A stretch of 64,000 bases of DNA from Bactericera cockerelli (lineage: Eukaryota > Arthropoda > Insecta > Hemiptera > Triozidae): positions 36,793,876-36,857,875 of the forward strand of contig CM044959.1 of NCBI GenBank assembly GCA_024516035.1, given 5' to 3'. Under the pieces are notes generated by a model. The model saw only the letters and a list, made by a program, of their open reading frames with translations. It ran no database searches and had not been told where the DNA came from. Shown one piece after another: positions 1 to 11,645 of this stretch (position 1 is the first letter of the stretch; each line of letters starts with the position of its first letter). Made by a program: the position numbers and the translations under genes.

Positions 1-234
1 TAGAGGTCGCTTTCCGACAAAGCCTTGGAGATTCCTTCCGATTCGAAAGTTTCGGAGGGTACTGAACCAAAGCCTCCAGGTTGGGAGTATCCCGCCTCAC
101 CAAGTGTCTTATCCTGATCGAATGTACTGCATCAAGTGTACGGAGTGGTATTTGCTGATGCTATCGGTAGAGAGAAGCTATGGGAAGTCTTCTATGTAGA
201 TCCAGATCTGGCATTACGTAGTACCGACACATAA
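1..234 (+). CDS. Coding-like open frame with one in-frame TGA; possible 3'-terminal exon
   Basis: The frame starting at base 4 reads 37 codons (RSLSDKALEIPSDSK at the start, then a segment ending GWEYPASPSVLS) to a TGA at 115-117. It then continues in the same frame for 38 sensible codons (including YGVVFADAIGREKLWEVFYV) to TAA at 232-234. Base composition is clearly less AT-rich than the DNA after it. No GT at 1-234 has the splice phase needed by the exon at 11203, so it is not the direct upstream exon of the large gene. It may be the final exon of another gene, with the stop either real or read through, or a transposon remnant. A second frame from base 2 is also open to about base 199, so the frame choice is not certain. 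I do not recognise the protein. Confidence 0.35.
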
Positions 235-1215
235 TCACCCGTTGGTACACGCATTCACAGGTTGTACACTCTTTTCTGGTGACAAATCCACTTGTTATCC
301 CGTGAATGATACTCAGAATGTGTCCTAATACTAAACTTTACATTCTACTTCAAGATTTTTAAAATGATATGATAGTAAGATCTATTTTGGTCAATTTGGA
401 TCCATAATATAGTGTCTAAAAAGTTCTTCAGCTCAGTAGTTATTTTAGTAACATTGTTTTAATGTCTATTTCTCAAGTATTACTTTAGGCAATACTTGAG
501 TAGTACTTATAAGTAGATACATTGTAAACACATATTGTAGGTGCCTAAAAGTTGTATTATCTTTCCTTTCTAAATTAGTAATTTAGCTCCACCTGTTTAC
601 AGAAAAGAAATTGATTCAATATTATTATTAATCCAATAAACAAACATCAATCCTATCTACACTATACAAAAGAATAAATGATGATGTTAAGGATTGTCTC
701 ATGAACTAGTCTTATAGCAAATGAGTCAAATGACCAAACTTGATACTTTACTAATCCTTGTTGACAAATGGGCAAAATCGCACATGCCATATCTATAAAT
801 TCGTAGCTATAAATGATAAAGAAATAGATATTCTTGACAATATTGTATAAATCTAGATTGTTTTAAACAGTTAATTTTGTGCAGATTACCTAACTAAGTG
901 GACTTGTTAAAAACACCACAAATGGAGTCCATATATGTTGTACTTATTAGGTATTTTACGATTTTTACTAGGGCATTGGTCAACCATTCTATTGTTTCTC
1001 GTATAGTTTACTTAACTTTTCACATGATTTCACGTGTTTGTAGCTCGAGAACAATTGTTTCAGCACGACAGTCTACACTTTGTCGACACTTTCGGATTAC
1101 TTTTATCTTTGGGCTACTTCTTGATCCGTAAAAATAAATTGTATTGGTCTTTTTGTGTCTTTGATTATTTTAAATCCCATGTTTAGCTTAAATAATTGCT
1201 TTCATTGCTTCACTA

Positions 1216-1262
1216 CCTTTCCTGAACATTCCCAGTTTCATTATAGGAATGTTCAGGAAAGG
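1216..1262. repeat. Perfect 17-bp inverted repeat (hairpin)
   Basis: CCTTTCCTGAACATTCC at 1216-1232 is followed after 13 bases by its exact reverse complement GGAATGTTCAGGAAAGG at 1246-1262. The stem is long enough to fold as RNA or DNA. It could be the core of a small palindromic MITE; nothing in the flanks shows a larger element. Confidence 0.8.
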
Positions 1263-1949
1263 GTGTTGTCACTGTTATATTCACCATACTTGTAGGATTC
1301 TGAATGAGACTAGGATGTAACACATTGAATAAATTGTTGACATTCCCATCTCTCACTTACGTTATATTCATTTTTTTCTTTTTATTATGTACATAACCTA
1401 TGCTATTTTAAAAGCACAAACTAGTTAAGAATTTACAGCAATATGTATGAAGAAAATATCGCAATTTGATACCTACCTACATAAGCATGCATTGTACTTA
1501 TAAGCTTTATTTGAGGAGATAAGTAAATGGTTCTAACGCTTCATATTTTGCAAAAGAGAAAAACGTTCGATTCAAAGCTAAGATAGGTATTCTTCGCAGC
1601 CAGGAAAAGGGTTAATCTTGTTAACACGGAACTCACTCCTGAGGACCTTACCTATGGTGTACAGACTGACGTCTCAGTGTTAATGAGGGAACAAGCAGAA
1701 GAGGAGGGGGCGTTAGGTGGTAATTAAGAGCGACCAAACCTCACATCCAAATCCTGCACACTGAAACTCTCTTGGTACATAGCGACCGTAAGTCAAAAAA
1801 TAGGTCAGAGACTCTACAACCAATAAGTGACTAATAGTCGTGCAGCCATTAGCCTGGTATCGCGATCCTCACGAGATTTAGCGCTAGTTCCGTATTGTAA
1901 AGAGAGAGAAAGAGCTCTCGTTTTGAATACCCAGTTTTAGAACAAAAAA

Positions 1950-2290
1950 AGAACTTACACAAACAGAAAGTACAACCCAGAGAACAACACAAAACATCAT
2001 TAATAATATTAACAACAATAGCAAGAACACAAACAACTAAGATAGCTGGCTATTCGAAACCATATGCATCACCAATATCAACAATACTACCAACAAAAAT
2101 AATATTGTTCTCTGTTGATTACTTTCCTGTACGCAGCAACAATAACAACAAAGACATGTTTTTCTAACCATATGCAATACTAATATTAACAACACCATCA
2201 ACATTGTTGTTATTCTTACAACAAAAACACTAGAACAACCATAGCAATATTGTTCTCCAGTGTGTTAATTACTTACTTGTACTCAATATA
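1950..2290. repeat. AAC-rich low-complexity DNA with a diverged ~110-bp duplication
   Basis: Repeated AAC/ACA triplets run through this stretch. Two similar segments, each with ACCATATGCA followed by AATATCAACA/AATATTAACA and then TATTGTTCTC, start near 2055 and 2166, which points to an old tandem duplication. Confidence 0.55.
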
Positions 2291-3550
2291 GTGAACTAAA
2301 TATTTTCGCAACTTCAAAATTATGAAAATTGATTACTATAACCTACTTACCATTATGATTAACTAATTTCGATAGTATCAAAATAAGATGGTTTTTCATA
2401 AACTATTCTAATATTCATGATGCTATTTTGGTGTGTTAATTTTTACGTGATGAAGAAGGTTAAAATAATTGCAAAGAGAGTATAACGTTTTAGAAAATGC
2501 ACTATGAAAAATTAATATTTTCAATTCAAATGAAGGTTGTACATACCTATTTAACCTCATCTTCAAGTATTGTTTTGGCAAGGTGTGGTTATTACTCACG
2601 GGCCAGTGAGTCCTTAACAAGAAACACCTAAAGTACAATACTTACGTACATAATTATATCAAAATTATTATTTTATATACTTGTATTATGTATGTTTTCC
2701 TGTATATCAAACAAGAAGAAGAGGGGACTGCTGTTATCTTCAGAAGTCACATTCTTATGCCAGTGTCTACCATGGCAGCGTTATCAGCTCTCATCTTGTT
2801 GAGATTGCCTATTACGTGTTTTTCTTCTCTAATTTGCTTTTTGTTCAGAACGTGTGAAACTGTTGGCCCAAACTATTCTGGGTCCCTCTGCTGTTTCTGT
2901 CACAAGTCTCACATCGTGAATGAGAGCATTTACAATTTCAGTTCGCATAATGGGTCGCCTTGTCCGAAGCTGACATAGCACTACTTACTGATAGCTCTAT
3001 ATACAGGGTGTCCCGTATACAGATGCAAATATTTTGAGGGTAGGTTCAGCCCACCGTGAACTATCATATGAGCGAAACTTGCAGTGGGGCATTTTGTTTC
3101 GTTAAAGAGTTATGGCCAAATCCCTGTTTTTCCCACAGGTCTAGAGGTCACTTGGATCGATGCACGTTTTTAAAGAAATGATAGCCAGTAAGTAATTTTT
3201 GACTTCATGTATGGATAGTCATGCATATTTCCCTTGAAATGCAGTTGGTTGCATAAAAAAATATTGAAAGACCACAGAGATATTTAATCATAAGTTCAAT
3301 ACTTTTCTAAATTTTGATTTTTCCCTGTTTTCCCTTTCGTGAATTTAGAGTACTTCTACAATTGCAATTCTGCGTATCACTAGTTAAAAAAATACCCTAT
3401 TATGTTTAGTTTTATAAAAAAGAAAAGCTCATTTATATTACTTTAAAGATCATGGAACGCAGTACACACAAAGCTCAAAAAACACTTCTGAATCATGATG
3501 GAAAATTCAAAGTTGGCTGAATTTTAACAGAATTGGCGCGTAATTTGAGG

Positions 3551-3558
3551 TATAAATA
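3551..3558 (+). promoter_or_regulatory. TATA box inside copy 1 of the long-TIR element
   Basis: TATAAATA sits about 80 bases upstream of the small frame at 3631. The counterpart in copy 2 is TATTTATA at 18152-18159 on the minus strand, in the same relation to its frame. Conservation in both copies supports a Pol II promoter belonging to the internal cargo. Confidence 0.5.
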
Positions 3559-3630
3559 CACTGCTCTGGGATGTTTAACAGAGGGATATTGATCATTCAC
3601 AGTGGTCGGTCGGTGTGAACTTTTATGTGA

Positions 3631-3819
3631 ATGGGGTTACGGAATCACAGGGTTATCATGAGGAAAAATGAGAGAGGCTGCAACGAAAGCAGCAACCAGT
3701 GGTGTAATTATGGAAAAAGAATACACATGGAGAAAGACTCTGCGCTACCAACAAAAGTTATGATTTTATTTTTAGAAGTAAAATTAAAAATATCATTTTT
3801 GTGTTTATCACAATCATGA
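3631..3819 (+). CDS. Small element-encoded Cys-rich peptide, copy 1
   Basis: A 62-residue frame beginning MGLRNHRVIMRKNERGCNES. Its N-terminal ~38 residues match the frame in copy 2 (17861-18079, minus strand) almost exactly, while the C-termini diverge. In copy 2 the block CGQRIHMEKDC fits the C-X4-H-X4-C half of a retroviral-type zinc knuckle. In copy 1 the equivalent is YGKRIHMEKDS, so both outer cysteines are lost. It may derive from a Gag-like or other nucleic-acid-binding protein; function is unknown and it may not be translated. Confidence 0.35.
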   Translation: MGLRNHRVIMRKNERGCNESSNQWCNYGKRIHMEKDSALPTKVMILFLEVKLKISFLCLSQS

Positions 3820-5174
3820 TATCAAAAACATAACAAATAGTGCCGAAAATTAACCTTGGGTAAAACTCGAACATCCAACCTTAAGGTTACTATTATTATT
3901 AATACTTTATTTTTATTTTATAAACAATTGGACCAAGCTTTATTCACATTTTTTTTTTTTTACAATGAACATGGTAACAATTTGTGAAATAAATATATAA
4001 ACAAATACATGTTTGTAGTTTATTGATAAACTACAAACATGATACATTCTGCAACACAGGACATGAAATGAATAGAAACCAAAAGAATATGTAGCGAACC
4101 AAGGGCGAGGTTTAAAGCTTGTGGCTTTCTCTTCCACCGAACAAATTGATCGCCTTGTTATTTTAACTATTAGATTTGATTGATATAGTTGGTTAATAGA
4201 ACTAATTGTACTCAGAAAATTTTCATTTATAACTTGCAGTTGGCACAAAAATAGTCACACAGACCGCTTCAGGCATCGAGTGTTCTTCAAAATGCAATAG
4301 CGCCCAGATTCAAAATTTGAAAGATGTGTTTCTCTCCTTCTGGTGCCGTTTGATAAGGCGTATCTCATTCGTTCCTTCACGCGTCTGAAAGAACTTTGTA
4401 TTTATTGAAGCAAAATAGCAAAGGGTATTTTTTTTACCTAGTGATACGCAGAATTGCAATTGCAGAAGTACTCTAAATTCACGAAAGGGAAAACAGGGAA
4501 AAATCGAATTTTAGAAAAATATTGAACTTATGATTAAATATCTCTCTGGTCTTTCAATATTTTTTCATGCAACCAACTGCATTTCAAGGGAAATATGCAT
4601 GACTATCCATACATGAAATCAAAAATTACTCACTGGCTACCATTTATTTAAAAACGTGCATCGATCTAAGTGACCTCTAGACCTGTGGGAAAAACAGGGA
4701 TTTGGCCATAACTCTTTAATGAAGCAAAATGCCCCACTGCAAGTTTCGCTCATATGATAGTCCACGGTGGGCTGAACCTACCCTCAAAATATTTGCATCT
4801 GTATACGGGACACCCCTGTATATCTAGTTTTTCACACATGTATTTATTATACTAGCTTGTTCATATCATGTTCTTCACTCATTCTTGTAAATATGTGACA
4901 GAAACTTACAATGTACCATGGTTTTCTATAAGCTATAATGCCTACGATGTATTATATCGACCAAAACCTTGTCATTCTTGTTTTGATCTCTTCATTTTCT
5001 GTTTGAGTCTCTGTGTGTTGTTTCACTGCGTTCTGATGACTGTGCGATGACAGTGCACAAATGACTTCAAATGACAACTGGTAAAATAGATCAGGACGTT
5101 CCAAAGAGGCCAGAGCTCTCATGAACAACTATAACGACATCAGAAAGAAGAGCAAGATCAGAGATATTAATAAT

Positions 5175-5316
5175 AATAAAAAGTTATAATATTTATGTTC
5201 ATCGCTTTCGGGATATCACAACTACTCAAACTCGCTTTACTAAATCTACGCTGAAACCGGGACTTGAACCACCGACCTCCAAGTTACAAGTCCGCCGACT
5301 TATCGATCAAGCTAAA
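5175..5316 (-). mobile_element. tRNA-derived SINE with target-site duplication
   Basis: Read on the minus strand, it begins TAGCTTGATCGATAAG (A-box-like) and has GGTTCAAGTCCCGG (B-box) about 35 bases later, then a short unique body and an AT-rich tail with TTATTATTATT. It is bounded by the 11-bp direct repeat ATATTAATAAT at 5164-5174 and 5317-5327. This is the structure expected of a LINE-mobilised SINE. Confidence 0.75.
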
Positions 5317-5327
5317 ATATTAATAAT

Positions 5328-8300
5328 CACCAGCAAGGTTATATCATGGAGGTTTATGGAAAAAAATCACTTTGCTAATATTTTTCCCATTTTAAATAGT
5401 GGCACATTTTTGAGAAAACTCATTGAAACTATTCAATCAACATAATAAATATATGAGTTCTGTATAGATCGATTTCAAGAAATAAATGAACTGGTAATCA
5501 AATGTTAAGGCAGTAGTTTGGTAATCCAGGTAGCGTTGGTATCTGTTAATTCATATCCTACTAAATACAGGACTTATGTAGCATTAGAATAGCAACAAAA
5601 AAAAAACAATGGTGGTGGAAAATATAGAATAATATAAAGAAGTCAAAATATAATTAATAAAAATACAGGATACAGGGGATAAAGGACATGTACGATTGAA
5701 ATTAGAAATGGCAAGTCTCCATCTTAGTGATATCTCAATTCATTAAGAGCACATGATTTATATCTACTAACATCCATTCCAACAAAAAAGGCCATTATGA
5801 TGCAACCGAAGTGCAAAGGAACGTTCAATGCATACTAAATAGACAACTGCGCCTGCTAACTGACTTAATCAACGCAGAAGAACGGGTTGGAAGCATGCAA
5901 TTTGTAGATGCAGTCCGATCAGTGGCTTGATAGGTGTCATTATTGGTTCAATTAGTAGCGATCTAGCCAATGATAGACACCGTGTGTCAATGGATAGAGT
6001 TATAACAAGCTGTAGCCATGCCAGGTCAGAGTTTCGAGAGAGGTCGAAAGATCAGTGGAGTAAACAAAATCAGGACACACGACTGATTCAGTAAAACAGA
6101 CGATGCAAAAAAATCTTTGAGGAGTCATTTTCTGCCACAGAACTTTTAGTCGTTTGACATACCTTCTCAGCACATTTACAGATTTTTTTATTTATAATAT
6201 TTTTTATTATTTCAGTCGTTTTAAAACATTCTGACTATTCAAAAATAGATTATGTATGCAATATAGTACAATTATTGTGCAAGTGTTTGAACCCCGTGGC
6301 GATGTAAAGGCGATCTCTTGTCACTTAACTCTTTTATCGAACTAACTAGTCTAGCTCCTTCGCAGTTCACTCAACCATATTTCAAGTTCATCTGGGAAAA
6401 AAAGGTGATCAAACTGTGAACATGGTAGACAACAGAGCAGACAAAGACTTCCTCCAAACGCTTCACTTATTTAACAACTAGTCATTGATAAATAAATTAA
6501 AACGCGATATCAACTGAAATCTCCAGCAGAGCAGAGATGCAGTGGGCCGAGGAAATCATAAAACAATAATACTCAACATAAACAACATCGGTGACAAAGT
6601 ATCCAACACGAAATTGAAAACGAAAACAGATATATCAGCGAGGAAACAAGATAATAGATAAGCTCTCTTTGTTACCAAACCCCGTGCTCACAAATTGGTT
6701 TATTGGAAGTTGCTGGACTGGTGGACCGTTTGGTTTATGAATATTGAATTTCTTTAGTACCAGGAGCACCCACGGTCAAATTTCACAGATAAGTTACGTT
6801 TATTTTGGACTGTGTCACTTGGTTTTCAGAGATAAAAACAGAGAAAAAAAAAACTTGAATAAACTGCCTGCTTCTCTCAGTGGGAGTTATGCGATAGAAC
6901 TCTCGTTCTTTTCAAAGTTGAAATGAATAATGCGTGACGCTTTATTTCAAATAATGTCTTGATCTCATGACAGAGGTGATTGGCCTGGCCCTGGTAGCAT
7001 TGTGCAAATAGGTTGTGGAGCCATCATGAAAAGATAATGGAACACTTGGAAGAAGTTAATGGGGACTCTTTTTATCTTTGTCTCTTTGGACCAATTAGAG
7101 AAATAAGTGTATTTGTGTTCATAAAAATATAGGCGTACTGACTGAAATTCGAAAAACGACTATTGTTCAAGATTTTAAATAGGCTTTGCCCTCAGATAAA
7201 TTCTCACAATTAGTGTTATAGCTTTGAATCAATTTACAAGAATTCAAGGACAGATCCTCTATAAACTTTCAGGAACAGAACTCATCCTATGAAATTATTA
7301 ATACTATTATTGACAATCTGTTTTTTATATAACAATTATTACGATCACAGTATCATTATAGGATCAACAGATTACGTAATGTTTGAATATTTCAACGTTT
7401 TATAGATCTAGATCATTATTTTTAATATTCAAGGCTATAATCAATCTCATGCAAATAATCTCAAAACTCCTGAACCATTCTTGTATCGCTCAATGTCTTG
7501 ACACTTTGATCCCACCACTCCAGTCCCATCCTCATTATCGCATCCTCGTTTCCTTTTAGCATCCTTGGGAAGCGTGCCCATATTTAAACATCATTCACCG
7601 TAAGGAGTTAAAAGCTCAATCAAGGTCGAAGTGTGACTTGCAGAAACAGTATTTGCAAAAAGTGTTTGCTTTTTGACTCGCCCACTCCCATGTTGCATCT
7701 GGCGATGACGGACAAGTTGCTGTTGTTTTAAGTGATTCTGAGCTCCGAGCTAGAGCAACATGTGGTTGAAGTTGAAGGTGCCTGATGGAAGGTGGGCAGA
7801 CTGATCAAACAGTACTCTCTGATTACAGTGTGTGACTGTTGCTGCATAGACGCTTCCCAACCTCGATGACGGTTTGGTTTTATACTCTCAGACTCGGTTC
7901 TTCACCTTCAAAAAACACCGTGTTTTTCGAAAAAATGTTAGTTCCAAAGGATTCTTCAAGATAGCGCCAGTAGAGTTTTGCTCTCGCGAAACGGAGTTGG
8001 CGTATTTTTTGTGAAATACGCCAAAGGTAGCAAAAAAGTAAAAGCGCCAAAATTTAAAAATTCAAGAACATAAACAGAAAGCATAAAAACAAGAAAAGCT
8101 AATGTACCCGAAGCTACCAACGTCTTGAAATTTTTATCGAAATTTCTACAGGGTACGGCAAAATATTTTAACTCTTATTGCTGAAGTTACCAAAGAGGTA
8201 CTAACAATACATACCTCAGTCACAAGATTTTTTTACTAAGATGTTTTTTTTCTCGCAGAGTAAATATAATCCTACTAGCAGAAGTCATTTGCGTTCTATT

Positions 8301-8334
8301 TTTATCATAAAAATAAAAATTTTAAATCAATTTT
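5328..8334. other. AT-rich non-coding stretch
   Basis: No exon with acceptable splice sites and no recognisable element. A local palindrome, TTGGCGTA then TACGCCAA, lies near 7997-8025. Confidence 0.5.
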
Positions 8335-8609
8335 GTAATTTTTATAAACTTACACGCGCACTAAAACTTTTTTTATTATTGTTGCAAATACAATTGCCTG
8401 TAAGTTAAGGCAAAATAACTCGATTATAACCTAACGGCACGCAGTCATATCCGACATTGAAGGAACCAAAAGGTCTGTTGTAATCGTCTGTCGTAATCTT
8501 AGTTCCTTCAATGTCGGATATGACTGCATGCCGCCATCTATAACATTCAATATTATTTGCAACAAGAATATAAAAAGTTTTAGGGCGCGCGTAACTTAGT
8601 AATAATTAC
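8335..8609. mobile_element. Inverted-repeat (MITE-like) element
   Basis: The two halves are reverse complements over most of their length. GCAGTCATATCCGACATTGA near 8440 pairs with TCAATGTCGGATATGACTGC near 8506, and CGCGCACTAAAACTTTTT pairs with AAAAAGTTTTAGGGCGCGCG at the outer ends. A diverged single arm (CCTTGACATTCGTATATA, then GACTGTGTCCCGCC) lies at 8776-8840, suggesting a second, decayed insertion alongside. No coding capacity. Confidence 0.7.
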
Positions 8610-9065
8610 AACAAAAAAAAATATTTTACAAATAGTACACAATTATATAATAATAATTCCGTGTCCGTGAGATAGGTATTGATACCTAAATCACGGTGGT
8701 GAGAGGATTATATGGACGCCCAAATCCAATGTCTAGGCTCCTTTCATGTCCATAGTATACAATTGATCACAAGCTAGATTACGACAGACCTTGGTTCCTT
8801 GACATTCGTATATAATATATATATGACTGTGTCCCGCCAGGTTTAAAGCAATAATCTTTTAGGGCGATCCGAATTTCGTTGAAACAAAATTCGATTTCGA
8901 CAATTTTAAATTTATGCACAAAAATAGACCAAGTGCCATGCGCGATCTCCAAAACATTAATCTCAGCGACTTCACTTTACCTCATCGTCCTCATCGGCAA
9001 GTTAACAGATGAAGAAATATAAAAAAAACACTGCCAATTATGGACACAATACTTCCTCGTGATTG

Positions 9066-9610
9066 CTTCACATTGTAAACACGTGCCAAATTTGAGATTT
9101 TTTTAGAAAATTACTTGTATCTCTAAAACGGCTCAACCGATTTTCTTCAAATTTGTTTTATATGGTAGAATATTATTTTTTATACATTCTAGATTCTACA
9201 AAAAATTCTGTATCGGCAAGTCGTGATCCTTATTTTTTGACTTCTTTGTCCAAAATTTCGGATTTTCTTAAATATCAGAGTCAAATCATTATTAATTTAA
9301 AAATAAATATAAAAAGCCTATGTAAAATAATAATATGCATAACCATACAAAATTTCATCAAAATCGAGTGTACCGTTCACGAGATATCAGCGTTTAAGTA
9401 AAAAGTTAGTGGTCAGGCGCATGGTCTCTTTCACCAAGAACCGCTAGTACGAATTCGATGAATTTAAAATGGGACCATCTGCAGAATGTCTCCTAGATGT
9501 GTGCAAAATTTCATCAAAATCGGTAGAGTAGTTTCCGAGATTTGCGCGTTACAAGGAATCGTTTTAACAGACCGACAGACAGACCGACAGACCGACAGAC
9601 AGACACAAAA
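9066..9610 (+). repeat. Dispersed repeat with 'AAATTTCATCAAAATCG' motifs ending in a GACA microsatellite
   Basis: It contains AAACGGCTCAACCGATTTTC, then CAAAATTTCATCAAAATCG twice (about 9350 and 9507), each followed by an 'ACGAGATATCAGCG' or 'TCCGAGATTTGCGCG' block. It ends in (GACA/GACC)n at 9568-9606. This architecture is familiar from high-copy arthropod repeats. Short open frames here have no supporting motif. Confidence 0.55.
9568..9606. repeat. GACA/GACC microsatellite
   Basis: Tandem ACAGACCGACAGAC-type tetranucleotides, about nine units with interruptions, at the end of the dispersed repeat. Confidence 0.85.
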
Positions 9611-10994
9611 CCAAATTTGCTCAGGAGGTTATGAAACGTCCAGAAATATGAAAAAAATTGAAATCGGAGCAAAAAAATATTTTTTTTTACAAAAACGAAC
9701 ACAATACTTCCGATTTCTAATATTAGAAATTTCTCGGAAGTAAAATGAAGCTGGGAAGCAATGACTGTAGTAAGGTAAAAGAGAAAAAGGGATAGTTTAA
9801 TGAGAATTAAAAATGAATTATTCTAGAGAATTTTTCGTAAATAATGTTAATGGTTGTTTGTTGAACCCTGTTGAATAATCAAATTCGTTGTTTATTTCTA
9901 TAGAGTAAAGATTATTATTTGACAAATGATCAAACACCAAACACGCCTCAATTTCACATAATGAAGGTTTTTTTTTTAATTACCGCCACAATTTTGTTTA
10001 TATTCTTGCCAATCCCTGAATTTGCAAAAAGTAAGCGTATTTCGAGCGAAACGCTGATTTTGAGGTTAGGTGGTTCGTGTTTTTGGCAAAAATGAAGAAT
10101 CGGGCATCAATATCAATTGAGCGAATTTACTGACGGAGCTACACAGAAATTTATAAACAGATAGGAAATACTTATATTTTATCAATAATTTACAAGCACT
10201 TCCAAAACAAATTGACATATCAGCCCCTTGTATCCAACCCATCTGCATATCCCATTCCTATGTCTGCTATCTTCTTCTCGCTCCTCTCACACACACAGAG
10301 ACCAGCTGCATGCTGTTTGGTTCATTCGTTGGGAAGGCTGATGCTTTTTGTGTGGTCAATGTGTAGATTACTTTAGATATCAAATGTAAAATTAGAAAGC
10401 ATTTACAGTAAAATCAGAATTATACCTTGATGACTTACTTTTCTCGATAAAGTTCAATAAAATTTACTCTACATTCCATGTGTAAAACATAAATTTCGAA
10501 ATGTTAATTACTCATTTATTATAGTGCTTGAGAGGTGCTGATACTGTGTATTCTCTGTAATGTTTGGAGACCACTTCTTGAGTTTATGACTAAAAATCCT
10601 ATAAGAATAGATGGCCGAGGAAAAGATGAAGACAAAATAATAGGCACCTACATGTAAATCATGTAATAGTCATTATAATCAAACACTAAATCCTGAGGAA
10701 GAGATTCTTGGAGGAGTCCGGGGGTCACGACTCGTGTAATCATCACTGGTGTAGAACTTATCCTGTGTGTTGGTGCCTCGGTGTCTAGGTTTTTCGAAAT
10801 ACAGGGCTTCCAAGACACTAACTACATGGCTGTACGAGATAGTGTGTGTTCAGATTATTTTGTAGTACATGGATGTGAGACTTCAGGTTTTTTAAAGTTG
10901 TGTTTAAAGTTGTGGAAGAGCGAAATTAAAACACAAAATCGAGATCAGAAGTTCGGACGAGATCAGAGAAAGTAATGCTAATTAATTTCTTCAT

Positions 10995-11068
10995 TTAAAA
11001 CAATACGCAAAATCTATAATTGAGTCCACAGAGGTATTACAAAAACGACTTTCAATTCCGCCCTGAGT
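10995..11068. mobile_element. Decayed half of a GGCGGAATT-type MITE
   Basis: CACAGAGGTATTACAAAAACG followed by TTTCAATTCCGCCC matches the right half of the two better copies at 58306-58432 and 58739-58855. The left half is not recognisable here. Confidence 0.6.
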
Positions 11069-11202
11069 TTACGATACACAAGGCTATAGAGGTATATTTG
11101 CAATATTTACTTGGTAAAGAAGATGAAGTGATATTTTCGAGTATGAGTCACTAAATGAATATTATATATGCTAATGTCCTTGTTTTTTCTATCTGATTTC
11201 AG

Positions 11203-11260
11203 GCGAAGAGATGAAAAAGCTATGACAGGAGGCTATCTGAGCTCCTCCTCTGAGCGACAG
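11203..11260 (+). CDS. Exon of the large proline-rich scaffold gene (first visible exon)
   Basis: A pyrimidine-rich tract and acceptor (TCTGATTTCAG, ending 11202) precede 58 bases, followed by donor GTGCGT at 11261. After one base that completes an upstream codon, the frame reads RRDEKAMTGGYLSSSSERQ and ends in phase 0. That is the phase needed by the exon at 32958. The upstream exon must end with two bases of a codon; I could not find it. The short length and 21.7-kb downstream intron make this less certain than the other exons, but coding texture, splice sites and phase agree. Confidence 0.65.
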
Positions 11261-11444
11261 GTGCGTACATTAACATTTGAACCTACTAAAAGTTTTTTTC
11301 GGCAGCAGAAATGTCACTGCAAGGAAAAATGACTAGTTTTTACTCTCAAGGCAGAATAATGGTGTAAAATACTCGTAGTTCTTAACCTGATTGTGGGAAA
11401 AGTTTTAATTCGTATTCCATTACACCTGTCAAGACGTTTGTCAC

Positions 11445-11645
11445 GGTATGTAGCTAAGTGGTCAAGGCGTCTGACTGGTAAAGAGGTCGCGGGTTCGAAA
11501 CCCAGCCGGTATATGACAAGTCATCCTCCCATTTGGGTTTTGACCACATAAAAGTACGTCTTGGGCTTACTGCTGGAATAATGGGACTCATTAGTCCTAA
11601 TCAAGCAGTATAAATAAGGCGATATTATTATTATTATTATTATTA
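11445..11645 (+). mobile_element. tRNA-derived SINE with (ATT)n tail
   Basis: Perfect Pol III promoter boxes: A box TAGCTAAGTGG at 11451-11461 and B box GGTTCGAAACC at 11492-11502. A ~110-base unique body follows, then the end ATAAATAAGGCGATATTATT with an (ATT)n tail to about 11645. Copies of the same body are at 51663-51893 and, as a fragment on the other strand, near 44866-44945. The head resembles a tRNA, but the unique body and tail mark it as a SINE, not a tRNA gene. Confidence 0.85.

Larger units (their letters stand above)
235..3003. other. AT-rich non-coding stretch
   Basis: No exon-like segment is visible. It holds a hairpin at 1216-1262 and an AAC-rich stretch near 1950-2290. The region near 2790-2980 has weak coding-like texture on both strands but no motif I trust. 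Confidence 0.5.
3004..4818. mobile_element. Long-TIR Tc1/mariner-like element, copy 1
   Basis: The 1815-bp element starts CAGGGTGTCCCGTATACAG and ends with the near reverse complement CTGTATACGGGACACCCCTG. It is flanked by TA on both sides (3002-3003 and 4819-4820), the target duplication typical of Tc1/mariner elements. The arms are very long, about 3004-3398 against 4422-4818. The unique centre carries a TATA-box promoter, a short frame for a Cys-rich peptide and polyadenylation-like AATAAA signals. A second copy lies in reverse orientation at 17006-18705. Copy 1 holds about 117 extra bases near 3913-4030, beside a 15-bp hairpin at 4008-4039. No transposase is encoded, so it is non-autonomous. 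Confidence 0.85.

Noticed and set aside
2688..2978. 96-residue frame and a possible antisense RT-like 'GQGDPL' fragment
   Set aside because: Only one short motif match, with stops around it; not enough to call a LINE remnant.
9486..9743. 85-residue frame with TDRQTDRQTDRQT
   Set aside because: Translation of the GACA microsatellite in a dispersed repeat.
11445..11515. tRNA gene
   Set aside because: A and B boxes are perfect, but a SINE body and (ATT)n tail follow, and the same body recurs elsewhere; acceptor-stem pairing is poor.
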